Shown here piece after piece: positions 25,171-34,049 of a stretch of 64,000 nt of DNA (within the stretch, counting starts at the first letter, position 1; every line of letters begins with the position of its first letter). A program made the translations under genes and the position numbers. Source of the stretch: Cryomorphaceae bacterium (lineage in GTDB: Bacteria > Bacteroidota > Bacteroidia > Flavobacteriales_D > Sanyastnellaceae); the NCBI GenBank assembly GCA_016124575.1, contig WGNM01000023.1, positions 1-64,000 of the forward strand. The letters are read 5' to 3'. The notes under the pieces were generated by a model that was given only the letters and a program-made list of their open reading frames with translations, was not told the origin of the DNA and ran no database searches.

Positions 25171-25941
25171 GTGAGTAAGAAAATACATGCTCTAATTGTT
25201 GACGATGAAGAACTGGCAAGAGAAAACTTAGCCATGCTCATCGCCGATTTCTGTCCAGATGTTGTGGTAATAGGTTCTGCCGCAAACGCCAAACAGGCAA
25301 GAGAATTGGTCGATGAACTTGACCCCGATATGGTGTTTCTCGATATCATGATGCCCGGTGAAGATGGATTCGAATGGCTGAAAACCATCGAAGAACGTAC
25401 GTTTCATGTGGTGTTTACTACGGCGCACAATGAATATGCCCTCAAGGCTTTCAAAGAAAAAGCCATCGACTACCTCGAAAAACCTATCAATATCGATGAA
25501 CTCCAAAGCGCTGTCAATAGGGTGGCTCAACTGCTTGAAAATCAACGCCAATCGCCAATTTCAGACGATCGTCTAACAAAGATTCTCGAAAACATTGCGC
25601 TCACAAATACTACAGAAAAAATCGCTATCCCAACCCGCGATGGTCTGGCATTTGTCCAAAACAATGAAATCATCCACCTCGATGCGCACGATAGCTACAC
25701 GGTCTTGTATCTTACCGAAAATAGAAAGTACGTTAGCAGCAAAACCATCAAAACGTTTGAAGATAAACTCAATAAAGGCATCTTCTTCAGAATCCATAAA
25801 TCTCACATCATCAATATCGCGCACCATTTGAAACAATACAACCGTTCTGAAGGCAACATCGCGGTCATGAGCAACGGGGCTGAATTGCCAATCTCTCGCC
25901 GAAAAATGTCGCAATTCATGGAAAGAATCAGCGATATATGA
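25171..25941 (+). CDS. LytTR-family response regulator 2
   Basis: A 256-residue regulator, a clear paralogue of the previous gene. The receiver domain has VDDEELAREN, the phosphoacceptor Asp in MVFLDIMMPGEDGFEWL, and the Lys in YLEKPINID; LytTR domain ~150-253 (LDAHDSYTVLYL, FFRIHKSHIINI). The start is a GTG at 25171. The 3' end overlaps the sensor kinase gene by four bases (ATGA), so this regulator is the likely direct partner of the kinase. The 111 bp before it contain a TATATTTA that resembles a -7 box. Confidence 0.92.
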   Translation: MSKKIHALIVDDEELARENLAMLIADFCPDVVVIGSAANAKQARELVDELDPDMVFLDIMMPGEDGFEWLKTIEERTFHVVFTTAHNEYALKAFKEKAIDYLEKPINIDELQSAVNRVAQLLENQRQSPISDDRLTKILENIALTNTTEKIAIPTRDGLAFVQNNEIIHLDAHDSYTVLYLTENRKYVSSKTIKTFEDKLNKGIFFRIHKSHIINIAHHLKQYNRSEGNIAVMSNGAELPISRRKMSQFMERISDI

Positions 25942-28910
25942 AACTGCTACTTTTCGCTTTTTCTGTGCTCATGGCGTCAATTTCTGTCGCTCAGCAATAC
26001 CCGTTCTTGGCATGGTCAACAGCCGATGGTCTGGCGCAATCGCAGGTGAGATGCATACATCAAGATCACCTGGGCTACCTGTGGATCGGAACCCTGGGCG
26101 GTGTGAGTCGTTTCGATGGTCGGAATTTTACCAACTACGCGAAACAAGATGGCTTGATCAATAACCAGGTCAATGCAATTACCGAAATCGGCGACTCTGC
26201 TTTGGTTTTTGGCAGCCTCGGTGGTATCACAATTTTCAATGGCCATTCGTTCCAAGAACATCCTTTCCCTGCTGATCGTAGCAATGTCCAAGTAAATGAT
26301 TTTCTTGCCAACGGCAAGGATGAGCTATGGATCGCAACCGAACAAGGTTTGCTTGTATTCAAAAATGATGCTTTTTCTCCCTTTCCTTTCGATGAAAATC
26401 TTGGCACCACGCACGTTAAACGGATCTTTCAATTCAATGGTGAACTGATCATCGCTACCAAACAAGCCATTTTTGCCTGGGATGGTACAACGCTAAAACC
26501 GCTGATAAGCGAAAATGAAATCTTGGGTTCAATTATGGATTGTACTCCTGCCGGAAATGATGGTCTGTACATCGCTACTGTGGGAAGCGGATTGCTGCAT
26601 TACTCTTTTCAAAACGATAATTTTAAAATCAAGGCCCTCGATTGGGATGCCAATAACATAACGGGAATCATCTCAGGTGCAAATGGGACATATTGGGTGA
26701 AATCACGCGATGGACTAGCGCGGCTGCAACCCAGCGGACAGGTCGATTACTTCGGTGAGGCTGAAGGACTAAATACTCTCGATGTCCGCGCCCTGCTGAA
26801 AGATCGCGAAAACAATCTGTGGATCGGAACCAATGGTGGTGGTATCCGAAAATATTGCGGTGACGCCTTTCGATACTTCAAAACCGAAAATGGATTGGCT
26901 GGTAATACGGTGATGTCGATACTGCAAACCGACGATTCTACACTCTGGTTCGGGACTTACGACAATGGCATCTCGCGGAAAAGTGGTGACCAATGGCAAC
27001 AGTTTTCAACCGCTGAAGGACTCTCGAACACGCGCGTGTGGTGCAGTCTCAAAACAAGTGATGGCCATTTGTGGTTCGGCACCGCAGGTGGATTGATGCA
27101 ATGGAATGGTGTTAAGTTCGTGGTGCATGATGCCAACAACAATTTCCCCGGTCGTCAAGTCTACTCCCTCCTAGAAGATCCTACCGGAAATTTATGGTGC
27201 GGAACAGGAAAGGGTTTGTGTGTGAAACGCTCAAATACCGATGTTTTTACTATGGTCGAGGGGGTTCCTGGCATCAAGATCAGGGGCATCATTCAAGACA
27301 AATCCAATACCTTTTGGCTTGCTACCAACGAAGGTGTAGTGAGCTACAAAGACAATACGGTGGTTCGCTTCCTAGAAAACGATGGCCTGCCCGATAATTC
27401 TGTTTTTTGCATCGCCGAAGGCCCCGATAAGGCTTTGTGGGTCGGCACTGAAAGCGGACTCTGCAGAATCATCAACAATGGTATTGAGTCACTGCCCATT
27501 GCCGGTGGCTTTGGCGCCAATCACATCAATTTTATATCACACCTTGAAAGCGGTGAAGTGTGGATAGGTACCAACGACGGATTGTTTCATAGCAGTGGCT
27601 ATGCCCGACCTGAGTGGCGCCGACTGGGGCGTCATGACGGACTGTTGTACCTAGAAACCAATCAAAATGCAGTTTTGGTCTCCAATAACGTGCTCTGGTT
27701 CGGTACCAGCGAAGCGCTGGGATGCCTGAACCTCCAAGCTTTCTCCCAACGCCGAACCCCCGCAAGTCCGAAAATCACCTTCACCGAAATCAGAATCAAC
27801 CTCGAAGAACCTCAATGGAAAAAATATGGCGCCCAACTCAGTCAATACGGCGTATGGCCCAATAACTTGTCGGTACCGCATACCGACAACCATTTCACCT
27901 TTTTCTTCGATGCCCTTTCTATGAGCCAACCTGAACGCATGCAATACCAATTCATGCTTGAAGGACTAGAGAACGATTGGGAGCCTGTTACCGATATCAA
28001 TTTCGCGACCTACTCCCGGTTGGATTACGATGACTATGTTTTTCGCGTTCGTGCCATCGATTCTTTTGGAGAAACAAGTGCCGAAATACAATTCCCTTTC
28101 ACCATCTACCCGCCCTTCTGGCTCACTTGGTGGTTCATTGTCATCGAGGTTGTCGTGGTGGGCGCCATCGTCTGGTTGATCTACACCTGGCGCAAACGTG
28201 TGCTGCTCGAAAAAGTTGAAAAAGAACGTCTTGAATATCGCTCTCGCCTGCTCTCGCTTGAACAACAAACGCTGAACTCCAGCATGAACCGCCACTTTAT
28301 TTTCAACGCTCTAAATTCAATTCAGTACTACATAAACAGACAAGATAGGTTATCGGCCAACCGATACCTCAGCAGCTTTGCAAAGCTGATTCGCAAAAAC
28401 CTCGATAGCAGCCAGGTGAATTTTACTAGCCTCAAAGAAGAAATCGAACGCCTCGAACTCTACCTCGAACTCGAACACATGCGTTTCAAAGATAAGTTCA
28501 CATACACCATCTCAGTCAACGAAAATATCGATCAAGAAAGCACCCGCGTACCCGCCATGCTCCTGCAACCCTTCCTCGAAAATAGCATCTGGCACGGCAT
28601 ACTTCCAAGTGAATCCCCTGGGGTCATTGCTGTGTCCATCTCGCCCATCAACAGCCACTCCATTAACTTCCGAATTGAAGACAATGGAATCGGTATCGAA
28701 ACCAGTAGAAAGAATAAAGGCGAAAATAATAATCACATATCTCAAGGAATGACCATCACCGGTGGACGCATAGAACTGTTGCGAAAAATGACCGGAAAAA
28801 ACGTCGAACTCATTGGCCCGTATGAGCTTACAGACAACCAACAACGCATCATCGGTACCTGTGTAGAGATAATTATTCCGTCAGATTTTTCAAGTTTCGA
28901 AACGAAATAA
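25938..28910 (+). CDS. beta-propeller sensor histidine kinase (LytS/YehU class)
   Basis: A 990-residue membrane sensor. After a signal peptide (MKLLLFAFSVLMASISVAQ) comes a long run of two-component-regulator propeller blades (repeated LWIGT/LWFGT...GG motifs, e.g. LGYLWIGTLGGVSRFDG), then a Y_Y_Y domain (~640-720), one transmembrane helix at ~727-750 (WWFIVIEVVVVGAIVWLIY), and a His_kinase (PF06580) domain with H786 in MNRHFIFNALNSIQYY and an HATPase region with N-box ENSIWHGI. The propeller is periplasmic and senses an unknown ligand. Unlike hybrid SusR-type systems, it has no fused receiver. Translation is coupled to regulator 2. Two regulators for one kinase suggests branched signalling. 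Confidence 0.93.
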   Translation: MKLLLFAFSVLMASISVAQQYPFLAWSTADGLAQSQVRCIHQDHLGYLWIGTLGGVSRFDGRNFTNYAKQDGLINNQVNAITEIGDSALVFGSLGGITIFNGHSFQEHPFPADRSNVQVNDFLANGKDELWIATEQGLLVFKNDAFSPFPFDENLGTTHVKRIFQFNGELIIATKQAIFAWDGTTLKPLISENEILGSIMDCTPAGNDGLYIATVGSGLLHYSFQNDNFKIKALDWDANNITGIISGANGTYWVKSRDGLARLQPSGQVDYFGEAEGLNTLDVRALLKDRENNLWIGTNGGGIRKYCGDAFRYFKTENGLAGNTVMSILQTDDSTLWFGTYDNGISRKSGDQWQQFSTAEGLSNTRVWCSLKTSDGHLWFGTAGGLMQWNGVKFVVHDANNNFPGRQVYSLLEDPTGNLWCGTGKGLCVKRSNTDVFTMVEGVPGIKIRGIIQDKSNTFWLATNEGVVSYKDNTVVRFLENDGLPDNSVFCIAEGPDKALWVGTESGLCRIINNGIESLPIAGGFGANHINFISHLESGEVWIGTNDGLFHSSGYARPEWRRLGRHDGLLYLETNQNAVLVSNNVLWFGTSEALGCLNLQAFSQRRTPASPKITFTEIRINLEEPQWKKYGAQLSQYGVWPNNLSVPHTDNHFTFFFDALSMSQPERMQYQFMLEGLENDWEPVTDINFATYSRLDYDDYVFRVRAIDSFGETSAEIQFPFTIYPPFWLTWWFIVIEVVVVGAIVWLIYTWRKRVLLEKVEKERLEYRSRLLSLEQQTLNSSMNRHFIFNALNSIQYYINRQDRLSANRYLSSFAKLIRKNLDSSQVNFTSLKEEIERLELYLELEHMRFKDKFTYTISVNENIDQESTRVPAMLLQPFLENSIWHGILPSESPGVIAVSISPINSHSINFRIEDNGIGIETSRKNKGENNNHISQGMTITGGRIELLRKMTGKNVELIGPYELTDNQQRIIGTCVEIIIPSDFSSFETK

Positions 28911-28911
28911 C

Positions 28912-28941
28912 TTGACTTTCCGTTAAATATGTGTATATTTG
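28912..28941 (+). promoter_or_regulatory. promoter of the Asp-rich lipoprotein gene
   Basis: TTG (28912-28914), 19-bp spacer and TATATTTG (28934-28941): a full match to the Bacteroidota promoter consensus, 19 bp before the chosen ATG. Confidence 0.75.
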
Positions 28942-28960
28942 TTAGAAGGTGTATGATCCT

Positions 28961-29242
28961 ATGAAGTCAATACAACACATATTACTATTAATCGGGATGC
29001 TTTTCCTCCTCATTGGCACAGGTTGTCAGAAGATGGAAGAGATCACACCCGATGTAGCCATTGACGTTGAAACGCGCTCACATCAATCTTCTTCAAACAT
29101 CAGCAACAATGGTGATCGTCCAAACAACAGTTTGAACCTCCGTACTGGTGGTGTTGATCTTGATGGTGACGACATTGACAACATCAACGACGATGACGAC
29201 GACGAAGACGACGATGAAATTCAATCGCTGAATCGCAACTAA
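28961..29242 (+). CDS. small Asp-rich lipoprotein
   Basis: A 93-residue lipoprotein: hydrophobic signal segment, lipobox IGTGC with a single Cys, a polar Ser/Asn-rich middle, and a tail with the acidic run DGDDIDNINDDDDDEDDDE. The ATG at 28961 is preferred over a GTG at 28949. The tail could bind Ca or other divalent cations, but that is inference; no family is recognised. It has its own promoter and terminator, so it forms a single-gene unit immediately after the sensor kinase. It may be a target or accessory of that two-component system. Confidence 0.75.
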   Translation: MKSIQHILLLIGMLFLLIGTGCQKMEEITPDVAIDVETRSHQSSSNISNNGDRPNNSLNLRTGGVDLDGDDIDNINDDDDDEDDDEIQSLNRN

Positions 29243-29249
29243 TTCATAG

Positions 29250-29274
29250 AGACCGCTAAGCGGTCTTTTTTTTT
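29250..29274 (+). terminator. intrinsic terminator of the Asp-rich lipoprotein gene
   Basis: AGACCGC/GCGGTCT stem with loop TAA, followed by nine T. Confidence 0.9.
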
Positions 29275-29310
29275 ACCCCCACATTTCTAGTCTTTCCAAG
29301 CACCCCCATC

Positions 29311-29367
29311 TAGCGTGCTATAATTTTTTGCTCTGCTATTTTTCTTAGCTTTTCTTTGTATATTAGC
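29311..29367 (+). promoter_or_regulatory. dinB control region with LexA-like operator candidates
   Basis: Contains TAGCGTGCTA (29311-29320), GCTA-N7-TAGC (29335-29349) and a -10-like TATATTAG (29359-29366). The last 34 bases (29334-29367) align without gaps with 40719-40752 upstream of the SRAP gene, 27 of 34 identical by hand count. The region upstream is also similar (ACCCCCACATTTC against ACACCCACATTTC). The dyads lie where a repressor would block the promoter. Confidence 0.65.
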
Positions 29368-29425
29368 ATGCCGATTCTAGCAAGTCGGATACCTAAACAT
29401 TTCCGTCACCCTACATTCCTACGCC

Positions 29426-30640
29426 ATGCGTGAACGATCCATCATGCACATGGACTTAGATACCTTCTTCGTCTCTGTGGAGCGACTGCAAGACAGTCGG
29501 CTTAACAACAAGCCCATCCTCATCGGAGGAACCACCGACCGCGGGGTTGTAGCCTCGTGCAGCTACGAGGCTCGTCGCTTCGGTATACACGCCGGTATGC
29601 CCATGAAAATGGCCCGCAATCTCTGTCCAGAAGCAACCATTATTCGCGGCAACTCCATGAACTACCTGAAATACTCCGACATGGTAACAGAAATTGTGCG
29701 TGAAGCCGTTCCTGTTTTTGAAAAAAGTTCCATCGATGAGTTTTATACAGACCTCACCGGCATGGACCGTTTTTATGGTTGTTACAAATTTGCAGGTGAG
29801 CTTCGGACAAGAATCATAAAGGAAACCGGACTTCCAATCTCGCTTGGGCTGTCAACCTCCAAAACAGTGTCGAAAGTAGCTACGGGCGAGGCAAAGCCGA
29901 ACAATCAGATACAAATCACCCGCGGACAGGAGCAATCTTTCCTTGCACCATTGTCGATCCGTAAAATACCCATGGTTGGAGAAAAAACCTACCAAACCCT
30001 ACGCAACCTCGGTGTGAAAATCGTTCAAACCATCCAAGAGATGCCCCCTGAACTGATGGAAAACGTACTGGGCCAAAATGGCATTGTTATTTGGAAAAAG
30101 TCACGTGGTGACGACGAGAGTGCTGTCGTGCCCTATTCTGAACGGAAATCTATTTCCACCGAACGCACCTTCGATCGCGACACCATCGACGTCGATAAGC
30201 TGCGCGGCATCCTAATCGCCATCGCTGAAAATTTAGCCTTCCAACTGCGAAGAGGAAACAAACTTACCGCCTGCGTAACCATGAAGATTCGCTATGCCGA
30301 TTTCAACACACATAGCCAACAAATGAAAATACCTTACACCGCGGCTGACCACCATCTCATACCAAAAGTCCTCGAACTATTCGAAAAACTCTACAATCGC
30401 CGACTATTGGTGCGCTTGGTAGGTGTGCGATTCAGCCATCTCGTAGGTGGCGGATACCAAATCAACCTGTTCGACGATAGCGAAGAGCGCATTCGGCTGT
30501 ACGAAGCCATGGACAAAATGCGGATCCGCTACGGAGACAGGGCTGTAGTAAGTGCTGCAGGAATGTCTGCAAGAAGCATTGGCCGCTCAAACCCTTTTGA
30601 TGGCGGTCCACCACTGCTGCTGGCCAATAGAAGGCAGTGA
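29426..30640 (+). CDS. dinB: DNA polymerase IV (Y-family translesion polymerase)
   Basis: Copies across damaged DNA at low fidelity. The 404-residue protein starts with the Y-family motif IMHMDLDTFFVSVERL (catalytic D10), has the second metal site SIDEF (D104, E105), helix-hairpin-helix segments (KIPMVGEKTYQTLRNLG), a little-finger domain, and a QINLF clamp-binding motif near the C-terminus that would tether it to the beta sliding clamp. Length is normal and the gene is intact. Its promoter shares a 34-bp element with that of the SRAP-dnaE pair. These three genes are commonly grouped; here ~10 kb of accessory DNA separates them. Confidence 0.95.
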   Translation: MRERSIMHMDLDTFFVSVERLQDSRLNNKPILIGGTTDRGVVASCSYEARRFGIHAGMPMKMARNLCPEATIIRGNSMNYLKYSDMVTEIVREAVPVFEKSSIDEFYTDLTGMDRFYGCYKFAGELRTRIIKETGLPISLGLSTSKTVSKVATGEAKPNNQIQITRGQEQSFLAPLSIRKIPMVGEKTYQTLRNLGVKIVQTIQEMPPELMENVLGQNGIVIWKKSRGDDESAVVPYSERKSISTERTFDRDTIDVDKLRGILIAIAENLAFQLRRGNKLTACVTMKIRYADFNTHSQQMKIPYTAADHHLIPKVLELFEKLYNRRLLVRLVGVRFSHLVGGGYQINLFDDSEERIRLYEAMDKMRIRYGDRAVVSAAGMSARSIGRSNPFDGGPPLLLANRRQ

Positions 30641-30738
30641 GAATTGATTTCAAGGTGCCCCCGCTAGCCCAGATTTAGACAAAACCCATTTACGCAAACG
30701 TCCTCTCAGCAACAGATTATTCTCCTTTCGGCGTTGGG

Positions 30739-31620
30739 TTGTATGGCAGAAGCTGGAGTGAGGGGTATAGGTTTGGGTTTAATGGGATGGAGAAGGATGA
30801 TGAAATGAAAGGTGATGGGAATAGTTGGAATTTTAAGTATCGAATGCATGATCCGCGGTTGGGGAGGTTCTTTGCGGTGGATCCGTTGACGGCGAAGTAT
30901 CCTTGGAATAGCCCGTATGCTTTTAGTGAGAATAAATTAATAAGTGCTATTGAATTAGAGGGATTGGAGGCTTGGGAGATTACAAAGGACTGGTCAGAAG
31001 TCACGATGGCTCATTTTGGTGAGTTTGTGAATGCAGAGTTGTCGGAATTGAATCAAATAGCGATGACAAAGGATTTTTCCCAATTAACAAGTAAAGAATC
31101 CTTTGATTGTGCGGATTTAATTGTGAATATGTTAGTTAAATTCGCTTCTAGAGAAGGTCTTCATCTGAAGTTATCTACATGGTATGGAGAAATAGATAGT
31201 AATGATCCCAAATATACCATCGGAGAAACTGATTTGTTTTTGGAAGATGCTAGAAATTCGGTAGGTCAGGAGCACCTTATAAAGGATTTTGTTCCAATAT
31301 TTCCTGATCAGGCGTTGACCGGTGATGCCGACTTTTCTGTTTTAGGACATGTCAGTTTAGTACGCGAATTTAGTGTCGACCCGGATGCCGATCGTCGAAG
31401 ACGAAATAACGGTTATACTTTAATTGTATCAGGAGATCAATCAGGGTTCCCTGGAACAGAAATTGACAATTCTACCCCAATGTATGATAGCAGATTTGTA
31501 TCAAGTAGTGGCTCAGATTTTAGAAGGTTTAAAATGTTTGGAACGCCTAAAATGGAGATTATTACTCCAAAACAGCCTGCTGAAATAAGATCGGAAATTT
31601 CAAAAGAATTATTAGAATGA
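30739..31620 (+). CDS. RHS core fragment with toxin-like tip (cassette 1)
   Basis: The frame is open from 30679 but has no canonical start; the first possible start is TTG at 30739, inside the RHS core. The N-terminal ~80 residues are RHS repeat-associated core (YGRSWSEGYRFGFNG, MHDPRLGRFFAVDP, YPWNSPYAFSENK). The rest is a variable tip. It contains SFDCADLIVNML and, later, GHVSLVREFS: a Cys plus a His in an order seen in NlpC/P60- or papain-like toxin domains, so a peptidase or amidase toxin is plausible but unproven. There is no signal peptide, and the RHS shell needed for delivery is missing, so this is an orphan cassette. It could be moved into a full RHS gene by recombination through the conserved core. 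The stop overlaps the next gene by four bases (ATGA). Confidence 0.7.
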   Translation: MYGRSWSEGYRFGFNGMEKDDEMKGDGNSWNFKYRMHDPRLGRFFAVDPLTAKYPWNSPYAFSENKLISAIELEGLEAWEITKDWSEVTMAHFGEFVNAELSELNQIAMTKDFSQLTSKESFDCADLIVNMLVKFASREGLHLKLSTWYGEIDSNDPKYTIGETDLFLEDARNSVGQEHLIKDFVPIFPDQALTGDADFSVLGHVSLVREFSVDPDADRRRRNNGYTLIVSGDQSGFPGTEIDNSTPMYDSRFVSSSGSDFRRFKMFGTPKMEIITPKQPAEIRSEISKELLE

Positions 31621-32300
31621 CGGTGTTTCTCAGAATAATGGCATTTATGCTAATTAGTAACCTCAATGCCCATGAAGGATGTTTTGAGTATGACTTGGTA
31701 ATTGATGACGCCAGAACAATAGAGCAGATGGATTCATCAGATTGCTTAAAAATAGAATCGTTATGGATTCATGATGATTTGATGGAAGAAATTCCTAATT
31801 CCATTATAAAATTTCGGAACTTGAAGAAACTGAGTCTAGATTATAGTATCAATTTAATGAGGATTGACTCAGTATTTATCTATTTTCCGAAGCTTACATA
31901 CCTTAACGTATCTCTAACTCGTGTCAAAGAACTGCCATCTTATGATAGAGAAGAAAAAGAACTAAAAGTACTTGTAATAAGAAAAACTGGAATTATTCAA
32001 TTGCCTGAAGGACTAACAAGTTTGTTGACTTTGGATGCGGGTAAAAGCGCTTTTGATTGTTCAGAATTGAATAAAGTTCCGATGCTACAAAACTTGGCCA
32101 TCAATGGTGATTCACTGGATTTTGATTGCCTAAATTTCTTGCGAAACTCGTCCATAAATACAATTGCCTTGGATGATAAGTATTCTTCGATTACATCTCT
32201 CAACCAAAATGCGAATATTCAACAAATTGATTTAAATGAGTTTAGAAAGAAGAAAATTTGTGCTCTTTTATCTGAACTCGAATCTTTACAGAAGTATTAA
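31617..32300 (+). CDS. leucine-rich-repeat-like protein, candidate immunity to cassette 1
   Basis: A 227-residue protein with a probable short signal peptide (MTVFLRIMAFMLISNLNA) and irregular leucine-rich repeats (IPNSIIKFRNLKKLSL, FPKLTYLNVSLTRVKELP, LKVLVIRKTGIIQLPEGL). It overlaps the RHS tip gene by four bases, the standard toxin-then-immunity arrangement of polymorphic toxin systems. Export fits a toxin acting in the periplasm, such as a peptidoglycan-cleaving enzyme. The immunity role is inferred from position only. Base composition is AT-rich compared with flanking chromosomal genes. Confidence 0.6.
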   Translation: MTVFLRIMAFMLISNLNAHEGCFEYDLVIDDARTIEQMDSSDCLKIESLWIHDDLMEEIPNSIIKFRNLKKLSLDYSINLMRIDSVFIYFPKLTYLNVSLTRVKELPSYDREEKELKVLVIRKTGIIQLPEGLTSLLTLDAGKSAFDCSELNKVPMLQNLAINGDSLDFDCLNFLRNSSINTIALDDKYSSITSLNQNANIQQIDLNEFRKKKICALLSELESLQKY

Positions 32301-32507
32301 GCTTTCGATTCCGCAGAGTATTTAAGTCGACTATTCGAAACGAACTGTGAACGGTCATCCTCAACCCTTGCGTGAAACCATAATCAAACTACAAACTTCA
32401 AAGCAGCTATAAAACCTGAAACTTGAATCGAATCAGCCCACTCACTCACCGAAACCACCCACATCAACCAAAACAATAATTACATTTATTCGCAGTTAGG
32501 AGAATTG

Positions 32508-34049
32508 ATGGTTGATGTTTCTGAAGAAATTGAAGAAATCGTCTGGCGTGTAGACAGTAAAATCGCCGAAGTCCGTCGCACAAGCGGCAGCACCAAGAAA
32601 AACCTCCGCTTTGACTACGACGCCATGGGCAACCGCATCGCCAAACACATCTTCGCCAACAACGCTTTCACCCAGTGGGAGCGTTCTACCTACTACGTGC
32701 GCGATGCCAGCGGTAACGTTATGGCCACCTATGAACGTGAAGCCACGGGTCAAGAGCCGCCTTCTTCCTTCCGTGTTACTGAACGGCACCTGTATGGAAG
32801 CTCAAGGCTGGGCATAGATGCTACACCGCATGAATTCATTGGATCCACCTACACCGCTTCAACCGAAGCAGTGCGTACCTTGGGCCACAAGCACTACGAA
32901 ATCTCCAACCACTTGGGCAATGTGCTATCGGTCATCACCGATCAAAAGTTGCCCGTGTTAGTTGACAGCACAGTGGTTTCGTATGCCGCTGTGGTGCTGT
33001 CTGCCACAGATTATTCTCCTTTTGGCGTTGGTTTGTATGGCAGGAACTGGAGTGAGGGGTACAGGTATGGGTTTCAGGGGCAGGAAAAGGATGATGAGGT
33101 GAAAGGAGAAAGCAATTCTCTCAACTACAAGTATAGAATGCATGATCCGAGGTTGGGGAGGTTCTTTGCGGTGGATCCGTTGGCTTATGATTATCCTTGG
33201 AATAGTCCGTTCGCATTTAGTGCAAATAGGGTTATAGATGGAGTTGAATTAGAGGGCAAGGAATTCCTTTATTCAGCAAATGGTGAGTTTCTTGGAAAAA
33301 TTGGTGATAAAACGACAATAGTTGTTTTGACAAATAAAGCGCTCATTACCTATTCCATTCAGAATACTGATAATGGTTACATTAGAAAGAAAAATATTGA
33401 AACGGGCCCGGAATATATCAATTTCATGCAAGCAGATGTTATATCAAGATCCAATGTGGCGAATTCAATTTTTCGAGAATTAATGGGATCCAATCATAAA
33501 AACACTACAGTCAACCTTGCTGAACCTGGTAAGGGATATATTGGCAATTGTGATTGTGATGGAAGTGGAAATAGCATTGATGGATCCGGAAATCCAACAA
33601 TAAATATTGCATCTGTGGATATATTCAATGATATGAACAACTTTAAGAGTATCTTATTGAAAGAATCTCAACACTTATCTGACGGATATTTATTAGGAGC
33701 AGATTCACAACGTGATCTCGAAGCGCACCATAAGATTCTTGGGTCAAATTATTGGTTGAATTCAACCAACGACTTCAAAAAGACGTTCCTTCAATCTGCA
33801 GGCAATGTTATTTGGAACTTTATGCAAGCCGGAATGAATAGCAAAGATGACAGTGAAAAAGCGAATTATGAGGGGTATGTTCAACGGATAACCACCATCT
33901 ATCGGAGTCAAGGTGTTGAGTTTGACTTTTCGAAACAGTTCAAAGCGTATAAATTTATGGGGGGACCTGACGGTAATGACGGTAATGGTGCTAGAATAAT
34001 TGGAGATCCTGAAAGTATAGGAGTTTCAGTCAATGGAGAAGAGTTATGA
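32508..34049 (+). CDS. RHS core fragment with tip domain (cassette 2)
   Basis: A 513-residue RHS fragment; the frame is open from 32427 and RHS-like sequence (YIYSQLGELM) precedes the chosen ATG, so the 5' end is a broken gene edge. Residues ~1-240 are RHS core: YD-type repeats (RFDYDAMGNRIAKH, TYYVRDASGNVMATYER), ISNHLGNVLSVITD, DYSPFGVGLYGR and MHDPRLGRFFAVDP. From ~ELEGKEF onward the tip is unrelated to cassette 1. It holds LLKESQHLSDG followed ~15 residues later by DLEAHHKIL, which looks like a zincin HExxH site with the first His replaced by Lys, so an inactive or altered peptidase is possible. Another short motif, GNCDCDGSGNS, is notable. The stop overlaps the next gene by four bases. 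Confidence 0.7.
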   Translation: MVDVSEEIEEIVWRVDSKIAEVRRTSGSTKKNLRFDYDAMGNRIAKHIFANNAFTQWERSTYYVRDASGNVMATYEREATGQEPPSSFRVTERHLYGSSRLGIDATPHEFIGSTYTASTEAVRTLGHKHYEISNHLGNVLSVITDQKLPVLVDSTVVSYAAVVLSATDYSPFGVGLYGRNWSEGYRYGFQGQEKDDEVKGESNSLNYKYRMHDPRLGRFFAVDPLAYDYPWNSPFAFSANRVIDGVELEGKEFLYSANGEFLGKIGDKTTIVVLTNKALITYSIQNTDNGYIRKKNIETGPEYINFMQADVISRSNVANSIFRELMGSNHKNTTVNLAEPGKGYIGNCDCDGSGNSIDGSGNPTINIASVDIFNDMNNFKSILLKESQHLSDGYLLGADSQRDLEAHHKILGSNYWLNSTNDFKKTFLQSAGNVIWNFMQAGMNSKDDSEKANYEGYVQRITTIYRSQGVEFDFSKQFKAYKFMGGPDGNDGNGARIIGDPESIGVSVNGEEL

